Shown: piece after piece, positions 8,318 through 15,614 of the stretch | How positions within the stretch are numbered: position 1 is the first letter of the stretch | Layout: each line of letters starts with the position of its first letter | Assembly (NCBI RefSeq): GCF_003429095.1 | Contig: NZ_QVTE01000045.1 | Location: forward strand, 62,001 to 126,000 | Source: Peribacillus saganii | Lineage (GTDB): Bacteria; Bacillota; Bacilli; Bacillales; DSM-1321 | Direction: 5' to 3' | DNA: 64,000 bases | Notes under the pieces: generated by a model | What the model was told of the DNA's origin: nothing | The model's input: only the letters and a program-made list of their open reading frames with translations | Database searches by the model: none | Program-made: the position numbers and the translations under genes

Positions 8318-8743
8318 ATGGACAATCAAATAAAGAAAGCCTTTGGAAAAGTGGCGAAAGGTGCAATCGATCATGCTCCGGAGCCTATTAAAGAAAAAGT
8401 AAAAGAAGTTGTGGTCGACAAAGCGAAAGAGAAAATTGTCGAGCATGTTCAGGATAATGCACATGAATTCACTGAAAAACTAGAGCATGGAAGAGATAAA
8501 TTCGCTGATAAAGTCCATGAAAAAGCTGGAGAAGCGAAGGAAAAAACCCAGAGTGTTTTACTCTCAGCCCGTGAAAAGCTGGGAAAAGTTGTAGAAGCAG
8601 GGGAAGAACTTCAAAAAAAGGTCTCTTCTAGAAATAAACATGACGATGACCAGAAAGTGAAGGGCGTTAAACATATTAAAGGCATTAGCAATATAAAAAC
8701 GTCCAAGGATATTAGGGGTGCTACGAAAATCAAAAGCTATTGA
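8318..8743 (+). CDS. gvpQ: Gas vesicle accessory protein GvpQ
   Basis: A 141-aa, highly charged, almost wholly helical protein in the gvpQ position. It contains LEA-like 11-residue-type repeats rich in Lys, Glu and Ala (for example [20 protein letters not shown] and [15 protein letters not shown]). It ends in a basic tail with repeated [16 protein letters not shown]-like turns. There are no membrane segments. AAAGGGGGAT precedes the ATG. Function is unproven: the amphipathic repeats resemble desiccation or envelope-protective proteins, so it may coat or stabilise assembling vesicles. The gene ends 68 bp before gvpB. Confidence 0.8.
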   Translation: MDNQIKKAFGKVAKGAIDHAPEPIKEKVKEVVVDKAKEKIVEHVQDNAHEFTEKLEHGRDKFADKVHEKAGEAKEKTQSVLLSAREKLGKVVEAGEELQKKVSSRNKHDDDQKVKGVKHIKGISNIKTSKDIRGATKIKSY

Positions 8744-8811
8744 AAATATCAAATCCTCATAATGACAGGAAGACTTTAAATTTTAAATGGAAAATGAAAG
8801 GAGAATGCAAA

Positions 8812-9078
8812 ATGGCAGCAGTTCAGAAAAGCACAGATAGTTCAAGCTTGGCAGAGGTTATTGACCGAATTTTAGATAAAGGGATTGTAATCGATGCATT
8901 TGTTAGAGTCTCGGTAGTCGGAATTGAAATTTTAACAGTTGAAGCAAGGGTGGTTATTGCCAGTGTGGATACTTGGCTTCGTTACGCAGAGGCTGTTGGA
9001 TTGCTCCGGGATGAAGTTGAGGAAAACGGGCTTCCGGAACAGTCAAATGAGAGAAGCAATGCCCGTTTTAGTATTTAG
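8812..9078 (+). CDS. gvpB: Gas vesicle structural protein GvpB (second GvpA)
   Basis: An 88-aa GvpA-class shell protein, nearly identical to GvpA at 7298 through the core ([37 protein letters not shown]-type end) but with a longer polar tail after [12 protein letters not shown]. The start is the ATG at 8812, set by GAAAGGAG 8 bases upstream. An earlier in-frame ATG at 8740 would overlap gvpQ and lacks an RBS. In B. megaterium the gvpB product is the main structural protein and gvpA can be dispensable; whether that holds here is inference. A GC-rich hairpin follows the stop. Confidence 0.93.
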   Translation: MAAVQKSTDSSSLAEVIDRILDKGIVIDAFVRVSVVGIEILTVEARVVIASVDTWLRYAEAVGLLRDEVEENGLPEQSNERSNARFSI

Positions 9079-9089
9079 CAGGAAAAGAA

Positions 9090-9123
9090 GGCACAGCCAG
9101 GGTGCGGATAACCCTGGCCTGCC
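9090..9123 (+). terminator. GC-rich intercistronic hairpin after gvpB
   Basis: An 8-bp perfect stem (gccagggt 9096-9103, accctggc 9111-9118) is extended outward by GGCA/TGCC. No T run follows. It lies between the structural gene gvpB and the accessory genes. It probably stabilises the gvpAPQB part of the transcript or slows polymerase rather than acting as a full terminator. Confidence 0.6.
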
Positions 9124-9144
9124 ATGATGTAGCAGGAGGCCGCA

Positions 9145-9411
9145 ATGGAGATTAAGAAGATTATAGGAAATGTTACTGATTTCTTCAATGAATTTGTAGC
9201 CCCAGTCCATAAAATAACATCGGTAGAAGAGAGCGATAACAATGGCTGGAAGCTGACTGTGGAGGTTATTGAGGAAAAGGATTATATGAAGAGGTATGCA
9301 AAAGATGAAATGCTTGGTGTTTATGATGTTTATCTAAATCAGGAAAAGGAAGTAACTTCTTATAAACGGCGGGATATCCGTTACAGAAGTTCTATTAAAA
9401 ATGAAGGGTAG
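9145..9411 (+). CDS. gvpR: Gas vesicle protein GvpR (GvpO family)
   Basis: An 88-aa GvpO/GvpR-family protein. The conserved pattern is a short N-terminal helix (DFFNEFVAPVHKITSVEESD) followed by GWKLTVEVIEEKDYMKRYAKDEM-type strands and a C-terminal VYDVYLNQEKEVTSYKRRDIRY segment. Part of the family in other organisms has been linked to regulation or assembly of gas vesicles. AGGAGGCCGC gives a strong RBS. It is followed 23 bp later by gvpN, with which GvpO-class genes often co-occur. Confidence 0.88.
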   Translation: MEIKKIIGNVTDFFNEFVAPVHKITSVEESDNNGWKLTVEVIEEKDYMKRYAKDEMLGVYDVYLNQEKEVTSYKRRDIRYRSSIKNEG

Positions 9412-9434
9412 ACGTGGGAGCAGGAGGTAATAAA

Positions 9435-10349
9435 GTGACAGTCTTAAAGAAACAGATAAACAAAAACTCAAGAGAAATTGTGCAAGATGAAAAAACAGAA
9501 GACTTACTTTCCCGCGCATTAAAATATTTGAAAGCTGGCTACCCTATTCATTTGACAGGTCCCTCGGGTACCGGAAAAACCTCTCTGGCCCTCGCTCTGG
9601 CAAAAAGAAGAAAAAGACCCGTCATGCTCATACACGGGAATCATGAATTAAACAATAAAGATTTAATTGGTGACTTTACCGGATATACGAGCAAAAAAGT
9701 TGTCGATAACTATGTTCGTTCTGTTTACAAAAGGGATGAAAGCGTTACTGAGACTTGGAGGGATGGGCGATTGCTAGAGGCAGTAAAGAATGGATACACA
9801 CTTGTCTATGATGAGTTTACCCGTTCACAGCCAGCCGCAAATAATATCTTTTTATCCATCTTAGAAGAAGGAATCCTCCCCTTATACGGCACAAAATTGA
9901 CTGAACCTTTTGTCCGTGTTCATCCTGAATTTTGCGTGATATTCACCAGCAATCCTGATGAATATGCAGGTGTCTATCAAACACAGGATGCCTTGCTGGA
10001 TAGACTAATTACCATTTTTATTGATCATAAAGAACGTGAACATGAGGCTGCCATTGTATCAGCAAAAGCGGATCTTGAAATGAAATCTGCCATAGCCATT
10101 ACAACCCTTGTCTCGGAGCTGCGCAAGGAATGCAAAGCTGACAGCGGACCGAGTCTGCGGGCATCCTTAATGATTGCGAGACTAGCTTCAGAAGAAAATA
10201 TTCCAATAGACGGAACCAATTCAGCCTTCCAGCGTCTCTGTACTGATATTTTAGGCCATCAAGTGAGCCGCTGTATAGAATCGGATGAACCAACCAAAAC
10301 AGCAGAAAAAATGATTTTACAAGCATGCATTAACATGAAGGTTACCTAA
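9435..10349 (+). CDS. gvpN: Gas vesicle AAA+ ATPase GvpN
   Basis: A 304-aa MoxR/NorQ-type AAA+ ATPase, the only clear energy-using enzyme of the cluster, thought to aid vesicle assembly and enlargement. It shows Walker A GPSGTGKT at residues 42-49, Walker B TLVYDEFTR, sensor-1 region VIFTSNPDEYAG and an arginine-containing DALLDRLITIFIDH segment. The start is GTG at 9435 because GCAGGAGG lies just upstream. An earlier GTG at 9414 falls before that RBS. The length is close to family members. Confidence 0.93.
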   Translation: MTVLKKQINKNSREIVQDEKTEDLLSRALKYLKAGYPIHLTGPSGTGKTSLALALAKRRKRPVMLIHGNHELNNKDLIGDFTGYTSKKVVDNYVRSVYKRDESVTETWRDGRLLEAVKNGYTLVYDEFTRSQPAANNIFLSILEEGILPLYGTKLTEPFVRVHPEFCVIFTSNPDEYAGVYQTQDALLDRLITIFIDHKEREHEAAIVSAKADLEMKSAIAITTLVSELRKECKADSGPSLRASLMIARLASEENIPIDGTNSAFQRLCTDILGHQVSRCIESDEPTKTAEKMILQACINMKVT

Positions 10350-10369
10350 GGATAAAGGAGAGTTTTACT

Positions 10370-11137
10370 ATGAGCAATGAAGAAACGATAGGCGTATACA
10401 TTTTTTGCGGAATCCAGACAGAAACAGATGAAGATTTTGGCGAAATCGAAATCGAAGGTGAAAAGAAAGAACTGTTTACAATTCGGTATAAGGACGCCGC
10501 TATAGTAGCAGCTGAGGCTCCTATGAAGATCTATCACCCGAATAAAGACAACTTATTGATGCACCAAAATGCGGTTTCTCTTGTGATGAAAAAGAATCCG
10601 ACTGTTATTCCTGTTAGTTTCGGAAATATTTTTCACTCAAAAGAAGATGTAGGTGTGCTGCTGGAAAACCTATATCCGCAATTTGAAAAACTTTTCCCTG
10701 CCATAAAAGGAAAGGTTGAACTTGGATTAAAGGTAATTGGTAAAAAAGAATGGCTTGAGTCTCAGGTGAGTGAGAATTCGAAGATTGAGAAAATGGCTAA
10801 AGCGGTCAAAGGGAAATCGGAAGCAGCCAGCTATTATGAAAGAATTCAATTAGGCGGCGTTGCTCAAAAACTCGTTACCTCTTTGAAGCAGGATGTAGAA
10901 CAGGAATTATTTAATCCTTTAAAGGAGTTAGCGGAAGCTTCCAAATCCAATGATCCAATAGGCGAAAAAATGCTTTTAAATGCAGCTTTCCTTGTAGACC
11001 AGGATAATGAAACCGAGTTCGATCAGAAAGTAAATGAATTATATGAAAAATGGAAGGATAAGGTGGAGTTCAGCTATAGCGGACCCTGGGCGGCATATAA
11101 CTTTGTGAACATCAGGTTAAAAGTTGAGGAAGCCTGA
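10370..11137 (+). CDS. gvpF: Gas vesicle protein GvpF (GvpL/GvpF family)
   Basis: A 255-aa GvpL/GvpF-family protein. Recognisable parts are the N-terminal strand GVYIFCGIQTETD, VIPVSFGNIFHSKEDV, VELGLKVIGKKEW and the C-terminal signature VEFSYSGPWAAYNFVNIRLK. GvpF binds GvpA in other systems and is thought to prevent premature aggregation and nucleate assembly. GATAAAGGAGAG lies 9 bases before the ATG. The stop codon overlaps the gvpG start by one base (TGATG). It is paired with gvpL two genes on. Confidence 0.93.
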   Translation: MSNEETIGVYIFCGIQTETDEDFGEIEIEGEKKELFTIRYKDAAIVAAEAPMKIYHPNKDNLLMHQNAVSLVMKKNPTVIPVSFGNIFHSKEDVGVLLENLYPQFEKLFPAIKGKVELGLKVIGKKEWLESQVSENSKIEKMAKAVKGKSEAASYYERIQLGGVAQKLVTSLKQDVEQELFNPLKELAEASKSNDPIGEKMLLNAAFLVDQDNETEFDQKVNELYEKWKDKVEFSYSGPWAAYNFVNIRLKVEEA

Positions 11138-11391
11138 TGATTCATAAACTTGTCTCTGCACCTATCAATCTGGTGATAAAAATCGGAGAAAAGATAAAAG
11201 AAGAGGCAGATAAAGAGCTGTACGACCTTCCTACCATTCAACAAAAGCTGATTCAGCTGCAAATGATGTTTGAGCTTGGCGATATTTCCGAAGAGGGTTA
11301 TAAAGCGAAGGAAGAGGAATTAATAATTCGATATGAAGTAGCAAAACGAATGGAAATGGAGCAATGGGAACAGATGACAAAGAAGAAGTGA
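11137..11391 (+). CDS. gvpG: Gas vesicle protein GvpG
   Basis: An 84-aa helical protein of the GvpG family. Typical features are LVSAPINLVIKIGEKIKEEA at the N-terminus, then LPTIQQKLIQLQMMFELGDISEEGY and a charged end. It begins inside the stop codon of gvpF and ends 13 bp before gvpL, a conserved F-G-L arrangement. It is needed for vesicle formation in systems studied genetically. Its molecular role is unclear, probably part of a GvpF/G/L assembly complex. Confidence 0.92.
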   Translation: MIHKLVSAPINLVIKIGEKIKEEADKELYDLPTIQQKLIQLQMMFELGDISEEGYKAKEEELIIRYEVAKRMEMEQWEQMTKKK

Positions 11392-11404
11392 GGGCAGGTA
11401 AAGC

Positions 11405-12211
11405 ATGGATGATCTAGTTTATTTATATGGTTTAATTCCAATGAAAGAAGCGGCTGAAACATCGATTCCAGCGGTAAAGGGCTTTGATGGCAAACGAGAT
11501 TTATACACGATTCCTATCGGAAATATAACAGCTATTGTTTGTAATCTGGATTCTCAAGAATACTCGGAAGAGAGTATTAAAGAGCGCATTAATAATGATA
11601 TGGAATGGCTTCAGGAAAAAGCCTTTCACCATCACGAAACGGTTATGAAGCTATCGAAAATTTTCACTATTATTCCATTAAAGTTTTGCACGTTATATAA
11701 CAATCAAGGCAGTTTGGAAACGGCTGTGCAAACAAATGAAACAAAAATGCTTGCAGCTTTTGACTTAATAACCGGGAATGAAGAATGGAATTTAAAAATC
11801 TACAGTGATGATTCGTTATTAAAAAAACAAGTGAGCCAGAACAATCCCACAATAGAAGCAAAGAGAGCCGAAATTAGCCAACTGCCAAAAGGCAAACAAT
11901 TCTTTGAAAAGAAAAAGCTAGATAAATTGGTTGATTCAGAGCTGGAAGAAGAGAAAAACAAAGTTAGTGAAAAAATTCATAAGCATTTAAAAGAGTTTGC
12001 CCTTAAAGGAAACGTAAAAAAAACGTGGAGTAATGATGTAACAGGAAGAAAGGATAATATGACCTGGAATAGTGTCTATCTAATATCCGAAACAAAAGTA
12101 GAGGAGTTTTTGGAACAAATCCAGCAATTTGAAAAGGATATGAAGGAAAAAGGTTGGCAGTTTGAGGCAACAGGACCATGGCCAGCCTACCACTTTTCCA
12201 GCCTTTCATAA
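11405..12211 (+). CDS. gvpL: Gas vesicle protein GvpL (GvpL/GvpF family)
   Basis: A 268-aa paralogue of GvpF. Family features are LVYLYGLIPM at the N-terminus, HHHETVMKLSKIFTIIPLKF (the equivalent of the GvpF pro-SFG segment), WNLKIYSD and the end GWQFEATGPWPAYHFSSL, matching the GPW-A-Y-F signature of GvpF. A lysine/glutamate-rich helical insert lies around residues 165-200. GAGGGCAGG precedes the ATG. It probably works with GvpF and GvpG in a chaperone-like assembly complex that contacts the shell protein. Confidence 0.93.
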   Translation: MDDLVYLYGLIPMKEAAETSIPAVKGFDGKRDLYTIPIGNITAIVCNLDSQEYSEESIKERINNDMEWLQEKAFHHHETVMKLSKIFTIIPLKFCTLYNNQGSLETAVQTNETKMLAAFDLITGNEEWNLKIYSDDSLLKKQVSQNNPTIEAKRAEISQLPKGKQFFEKKKLDKLVDSELEEEKNKVSEKIHKHLKEFALKGNVKKTWSNDVTGRKDNMTWNSVYLISETKVEEFLEQIQQFEKDMKEKGWQFEATGPWPAYHFSSLS

Positions 12212-12225
12212 GTGAGGGCGAGAAT

Positions 12226-12501
12226 ATGTCACTAAGGGAAACGATAGAAAACAAGGATATCGCATTAATAGATATTTTGGATGTCATCCTTGATAAGGGT
12301 GTTGCTATAAAAGCAGATTTAGTCATTTCCATTGCGGGCGTCGATTTAGTTTATTTAGATTTAAGACTACTAATTGCTTCTGTAGAATCTCTTGTTCAGG
12401 CTCAGCAGGGCAATCGTAAAGCTGTATCTTCAGAACAATTTGATAGACAGAGGGAGGAGCTAATTGATGCAACCGGCCAGCCAAACAAATGGAAAAATTA
12501 A
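12226..12501 (+). CDS. gvpS: Gas vesicle protein GvpS (GvpA-like minor subunit)
   Basis: A 91-aa member of the GvpA/J/M/S superfamily. The GvpA-like core is ALIDILDVILDKGVAIKADL, then VISIAGVDLVYLDLRLLIAS, with a polar C-terminal tail of about 30 residues. The start is ATG 12226, preceded by GTGAGGGCGAG. An upstream in-frame ATG at 12178 lies inside gvpL and lacks an RBS. The 3' end overlaps gvpK by 35 bases. It is probably a minor shell or nucleation protein. Confidence 0.9.
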   Translation: MSLRETIENKDIALIDILDVILDKGVAIKADLVISIAGVDLVYLDLRLLIASVESLVQAQQGNRKAVSSEQFDRQREELIDATGQPNKWKN

Positions 12502-12751
12502 CTTGGATCCTGACAATGCAGAGCACGGATTAGCGCAGTTAGTTTTAACTGTCATTGAACTGCTGAGGCAAATTGTTGAACGGCACGCGATTAGACGTGT
12601 AGAAGGCGGGACTCTGACAGACGAGCAGATTGAAAATTTAGGTGAGGCGCTAGCGAATCTGGAAGAAAAAATGGAAGAACTGAAAGAAATTTTTGGCCTG
12701 GATGCTGAAGATTTGAATATTGATCTTGGTCCTTTAGGGAGCTTACTTTAA
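12467..12751 (+). CDS. gvpK: Gas vesicle protein GvpK
   Basis: A 94-aa GvpK-family protein. The conserved region is INLDPDNAEHGLAQLVLTVI, ELLRQIVERHAIRRVEGGTL and ALANLEEKMEELKEIFGL. The ATG at 12467 follows GGGAGGAG by 8 bases, and a TTG at 12464 is a less likely alternative. It overlaps the end of gvpS by 35 bases, which points to translational coupling. GvpK is required in most clusters and is often next to GvpJ or GvpS, but its mechanism is unknown. Confidence 0.93.
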   Translation: MQPASQTNGKINLDPDNAEHGLAQLVLTVIELLRQIVERHAIRRVEGGTLTDEQIENLGEALANLEEKMEELKEIFGLDAEDLNIDLGPLGSLL

Positions 12752-12778
12752 TCCAAACAAAAGCAAGGAGGACTTTAG

Positions 12779-13105
12779 TTGGAACATTCCATGCAGTCCA
12801 GTACGATTGTAGACGTCCTGGAAAAAATCTTAGATAAAGGTGTAGTTATCGCAGGTGATATAACGGTAGGAATTGCGGATGTTGAACTGTTAACTATTAA
12901 AATACGACTGATTGTAGCTTCTATTGATAAAGCAAAGGAAATTGGAATGGACTGGTGGGAAACAGATCCATATTTAACTTCTAAAGCAAATGATAGCACT
13001 GTAAAGGCCCTGGAAGAAGAAAATAAGCGGCTGCAGGAAAGGCTTGAATCTCTTGAAAAGAGCATGTCCACAAACCGTTTAAATACAACCGACATTCACT
13101 ATTAA
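12779..13105 (+). CDS. gvpJ: Gas vesicle protein GvpJ (GvpA-like minor subunit)
   Basis: A 108-aa GvpA-superfamily protein. The N-terminal core TIVDVLEKILDKGVVIAGDI and VGIADVELLTIKIRLIVASI is followed by WWETDPYLTS and a C-terminal coiled coil (ALEEENKRLQERLESLEKSM). The start is TTG at 12779 with AAGGAGGAC 7 bases before it. GvpJ homologues are minor, hydrophobic assembly components, and in reconstituted clusters they help shape the conical tips. It is followed 17 bp later by gvpT. Confidence 0.92.
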   Translation: MEHSMQSSTIVDVLEKILDKGVVIAGDITVGIADVELLTIKIRLIVASIDKAKEIGMDWWETDPYLTSKANDSTVKALEEENKRLQERLESLEKSMSTNRLNTTDIHY

Positions 13106-13122
13106 TTAGGAGGTTTATAACT

Positions 13123-14676
13123 TTGGAAAAAACAAAAGAAAGTGAAAATCAGACTGAGGAAACAAAAAACAATATTGGAGCAAATAGCAGCTCAATTAGG
13201 CGTTCAATTGCAGGGGGCTTATTTGGAGCTGCAGTTGGATATATCGCTACTCCCGAGAATGGAAAGAAAATTATGGAGAATATCAGTCCGGATAAACTGA
13301 AAAGTGCAGGATCAGGATTAGGCCAATCGGTTAAAGATAAGTCAGTGCAAGCAGTCGAATCTATTAAAAACTCTGCTGGAAAGATTTTTAATAAAAAAAA
13401 TGATGTGGCAATAGAGGGTTATTCGAATGATAAAGAAAAATCGTCCGAAAATGAAACAAGCTTAGCAATGGGCACCGAAAATAAGGCGAAAAACAATGAT
13501 CAGAAATCTCATCAAAAAAGCGGCAGCGTTAATGATCGATTAGATAGATTAGAAGAAATGCTCACGAGACTAATTGAAGAAAAAAATGGCGGGAGCGACA
13601 AGGAAGGTCTGACTAATGAGGATTCCACACAGGTGGCATCATCTAATTTGCAAAAAACTAAGAACAGTGAAGCAGACAAACATGGGGGCGAGAAAAGGGA
13701 ACAATCTGAATCTAATGGCCAGTCTCACTCATATTTACAAAGCCCTGTAAATAATGAAAATCAACAATCACAAACTGATGGACAAAGCCAGAATGAAGGA
13801 TCACAAGCTCAAACCAGCGGCCATGGAAATAGCGAGGTAACAGAAGCAAAAAAAGATCCCCAAGAGAACAATGAAGATGGATATTCAGAAACAAAAGGCA
13901 AAGGAGATAGTCAGGAATCGAGAGGCCAAACAGTCAATCAAGAGAACAGTCAAGCGGCACAATCTAAAACAGATATGGCTAGGAAAAACCCTGAATCTGA
14001 TCGGAACAACAATGAGCAATCTACCAACAAGGATTACGAATCATTAAAAAAAGAAAATGAAAAACTCCAGGACCGTTTAGGCAATATCGAACAGCTTTTA
14101 ACACAAATGCTTCAAGAAAAAGTTACAAGCCAAGTATCAGAATCTAATCAAAAAGATAAAAATTCAAATGACAAGAATTTCTCAGAGACTCACAAACAAT
14201 TAGACACTGAGAAGGAAGATGATTCTCAAGAAGCTCAAAATAAAAGTCATACAGATAAAGAAAAACAAAACTCAGAAAAAGACGAAGAAAGAAACGAAGG
14301 ATCTGGCGATGGGAAAGAGAATCAAGAGCAAAGAGAAGAAGTAAAAAATCAGTCTCAAACTCAAAATAACAGCCATGAGAAAGAGAAAGAAAAGAATCCT
14401 CTTAAAGATGATGAAGAAGCAAAAGGGTTTAGTGAAGAAAAAAGTAATGATAAAGAAAACAAAGATAATGAAGCTCCAGAAAATAGTGATGTAAAAAAAC
14501 ACCAAGAGAAAGAAAGTTCGAATAGTGGATCCGATAAAGCTAAACAAGATTCAGGTCAGAAAACATCAAAGTCTAAAATATCAGTTAAGGAAAAGGAGAA
14601 TGTTATAAATGTTCTCTCTGATGAGGAGGTTGAGGAAACTTATCTAAAATTAAATGGATTAAGAAAGGAGACTTAA
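13123..14676 (+). CDS. gvpT: Gas vesicle accessory protein GvpT, very long disordered form
   Basis: A 517-aa protein in the gvpT position. An N-terminal YtxH-like segment (SIAGGLFGAAVGYIATPENG, about residues 25-45) is followed by a SPDKLKSAGSGLGQSVKD helix. A first coiled coil (NDRLDRLEEMLTRLIEEK) is later echoed by a second (SLKKENEKLQDRLGNIEQLL). Almost all the rest is low-complexity Ser/Gln/Asn/Lys/Glu sequence. The start is TTG with AGGAGG upstream. The architecture resembles GvpP, and the two may be ancient paralogues. It seems much longer than the GvpT I know from B. megaterium. A length-variable intrinsically disordered scaffold is the likely reading; function unproven. Confidence 0.8.
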   Translation: MEKTKESENQTEETKNNIGANSSSIRRSIAGGLFGAAVGYIATPENGKKIMENISPDKLKSAGSGLGQSVKDKSVQAVESIKNSAGKIFNKKNDVAIEGYSNDKEKSSENETSLAMGTENKAKNNDQKSHQKSGSVNDRLDRLEEMLTRLIEEKNGGSDKEGLTNEDSTQVASSNLQKTKNSEADKHGGEKREQSESNGQSHSYLQSPVNNENQQSQTDGQSQNEGSQAQTSGHGNSEVTEAKKDPQENNEDGYSETKGKGDSQESRGQTVNQENSQAAQSKTDMARKNPESDRNNNEQSTNKDYESLKKENEKLQDRLGNIEQLLTQMLQEKVTSQVSESNQKDKNSNDKNFSETHKQLDTEKEDDSQEAQNKSHTDKEKQNSEKDEERNEGSGDGKENQEQREEVKNQSQTQNNSHEKEKEKNPLKDDEEAKGFSEEKSNDKENKDNEAPENSDVKKHQEKESSNSGSDKAKQDSGQKTSKSKISVKEKENVINVLSDEEVEETYLKLNGLRKET

Positions 14677-14678
14677 AG

Positions 14679-15080
14679 ATGAGTATGGGTTCTGGCACGA
14701 TGAAAGACAGCATTCTAGAGTTTTTTGTCCAGTCAGCGAATAAACATGATTTCTCATTAGATATTACTTTAAACGTAAAAGGTGCCGTCATTACCGGCAC
14801 GATGATATCTGCTAAGGAATATTTCAATGCGCTAAGTGAAACATTTGAAGATGGGAATGACCTTTCTCAAATGTTAAGTGAACAGCTGGGACAGGCAGGA
14901 GAAGAAGCTCAAACCTATAAGTCTGAAGCCTATTTTATCCATATGAAAGATACTAAGGTATATTGCGGAGACAGTAAGCCTACACCATCAAAAGGGAAAA
15001 TTCTCTGGAGGGGGAAACTAAGTGAAATAGATGGTTTCTTTTTAGGGAGGATTTTTGATAGCAGTGATAAAGAAACATAG
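14679..15080 (+). CDS. gvpU: Gas vesicle protein GvpU
   Basis: A 133-aa protein at the end of the cluster, of the GvpU family. Visible are DSILEFFVQSANKHDFSLDI, TLNVKGAVITGTMISAKEYF and SEAYFIHMKDTKVYCGDSKP. AAAGGAGA gives a good RBS. It starts 2 bases after gvpT. In B. megaterium GvpU has been reported to drive clustering of gas vesicles through a phase transition, so here it may control vesicle bundling together with the disordered GvpT. A stem-loop follows at 15126. Confidence 0.88.
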   Translation: MSMGSGTMKDSILEFFVQSANKHDFSLDITLNVKGAVITGTMISAKEYFNALSETFEDGNDLSQMLSEQLGQAGEEAQTYKSEAYFIHMKDTKVYCGDSKPTPSKGKILWRGKLSEIDGFFLGRIFDSSDKET

Positions 15081-15125
15081 ATATTATTATTTGCTAACAA
15101 AAGTTGCCCATTTAGTGAACAGAAA

Positions 15126-15166
15126 GAGCAGCCAATCTTAAACAGGAATTGGCTGCTCAAATTTAT
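15126..15166 (+). terminator. Terminator of the gvp operon
   Basis: An 11-bp perfect stem (gagcagccaat 15126-15136, attggctgctc 15148-15158) with an 11-nt loop lies 45 bp after the gvpU stop. The tail AAATTTATT is only moderately T-rich. Confidence 0.75.
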
Positions 15167-15614
15167 TCATCACCTTTGATTTCTCGCAATGTTCTTATAT
15201 TAATCTGTAAATTACTCAATAAACCTTATATTCCATGGTCCTTGAAGTTTATTTACTCCTCATACAAGGAATATAGGTAATACTAAATGAATCTTTTAGC
15301 AAACCGTACTATTAATCCAACCCCATAATAGCAGATAACAGGTCATAAAAGCTTAGGTATATCACGATTATTCAATGTGAGAAAAAATTTCTCCAACAAG
15401 ATTTTCTTCAATAAATTGCTGTTAAGAAATCGTGTAACATTAGAATATTGCTAATGACCTATATTGTTTCACGTGAAACTTTGATTCATAAAAGTTTTCT
15501 GGTATTCACTAAATATAAAGTCTGGAGAATGCGCTGTACATCAAAATGGCTGAATTATGTCGTACTCTTGTTAAATACCAAACCTAAAAAAGTGCTTTAA
15601 AAGGAAGATCTAAT
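15167..15614. other. Intergenic region between gvpU and nhaK
   Basis: About 450 bp without a credible ORF. It contains the parS-like site at 15465-15480 and a weak imperfect inverted repeat (CCTTATATTCC at 15224, GGAATATAGG at 15268). I see no known riboswitch class ahead of nhaK. Confidence 0.6.
15465..15480. promoter_or_regulatory. parS-like site (Spo0J/ParB binding)
   Basis: TGTTTCACGTGAAACT matches the Bacillus parS consensus TGTTNCACGTGAAACA at 15 of 16 positions, differing only in the last base. It lies in non-coding DNA, so no codon constraint explains it. parS sites load Spo0J for origin segregation and SMC recruitment and cluster in the origin-proximal chromosome. Confidence 0.85.

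Noticed and set aside
13712-14547. Minus-strand frames inside gvpT rich in Phe, Leu and Ile
   Set aside because: They are antisense artefacts of a Lys/Glu/Asn/Ser-rich coding sequence.
7298-15080. Gas vesicle cluster as a recent mobile island
   Set aside because: No integrase, IS element, tRNA or direct-repeat boundary is visible, and composition resembles the neighbours.
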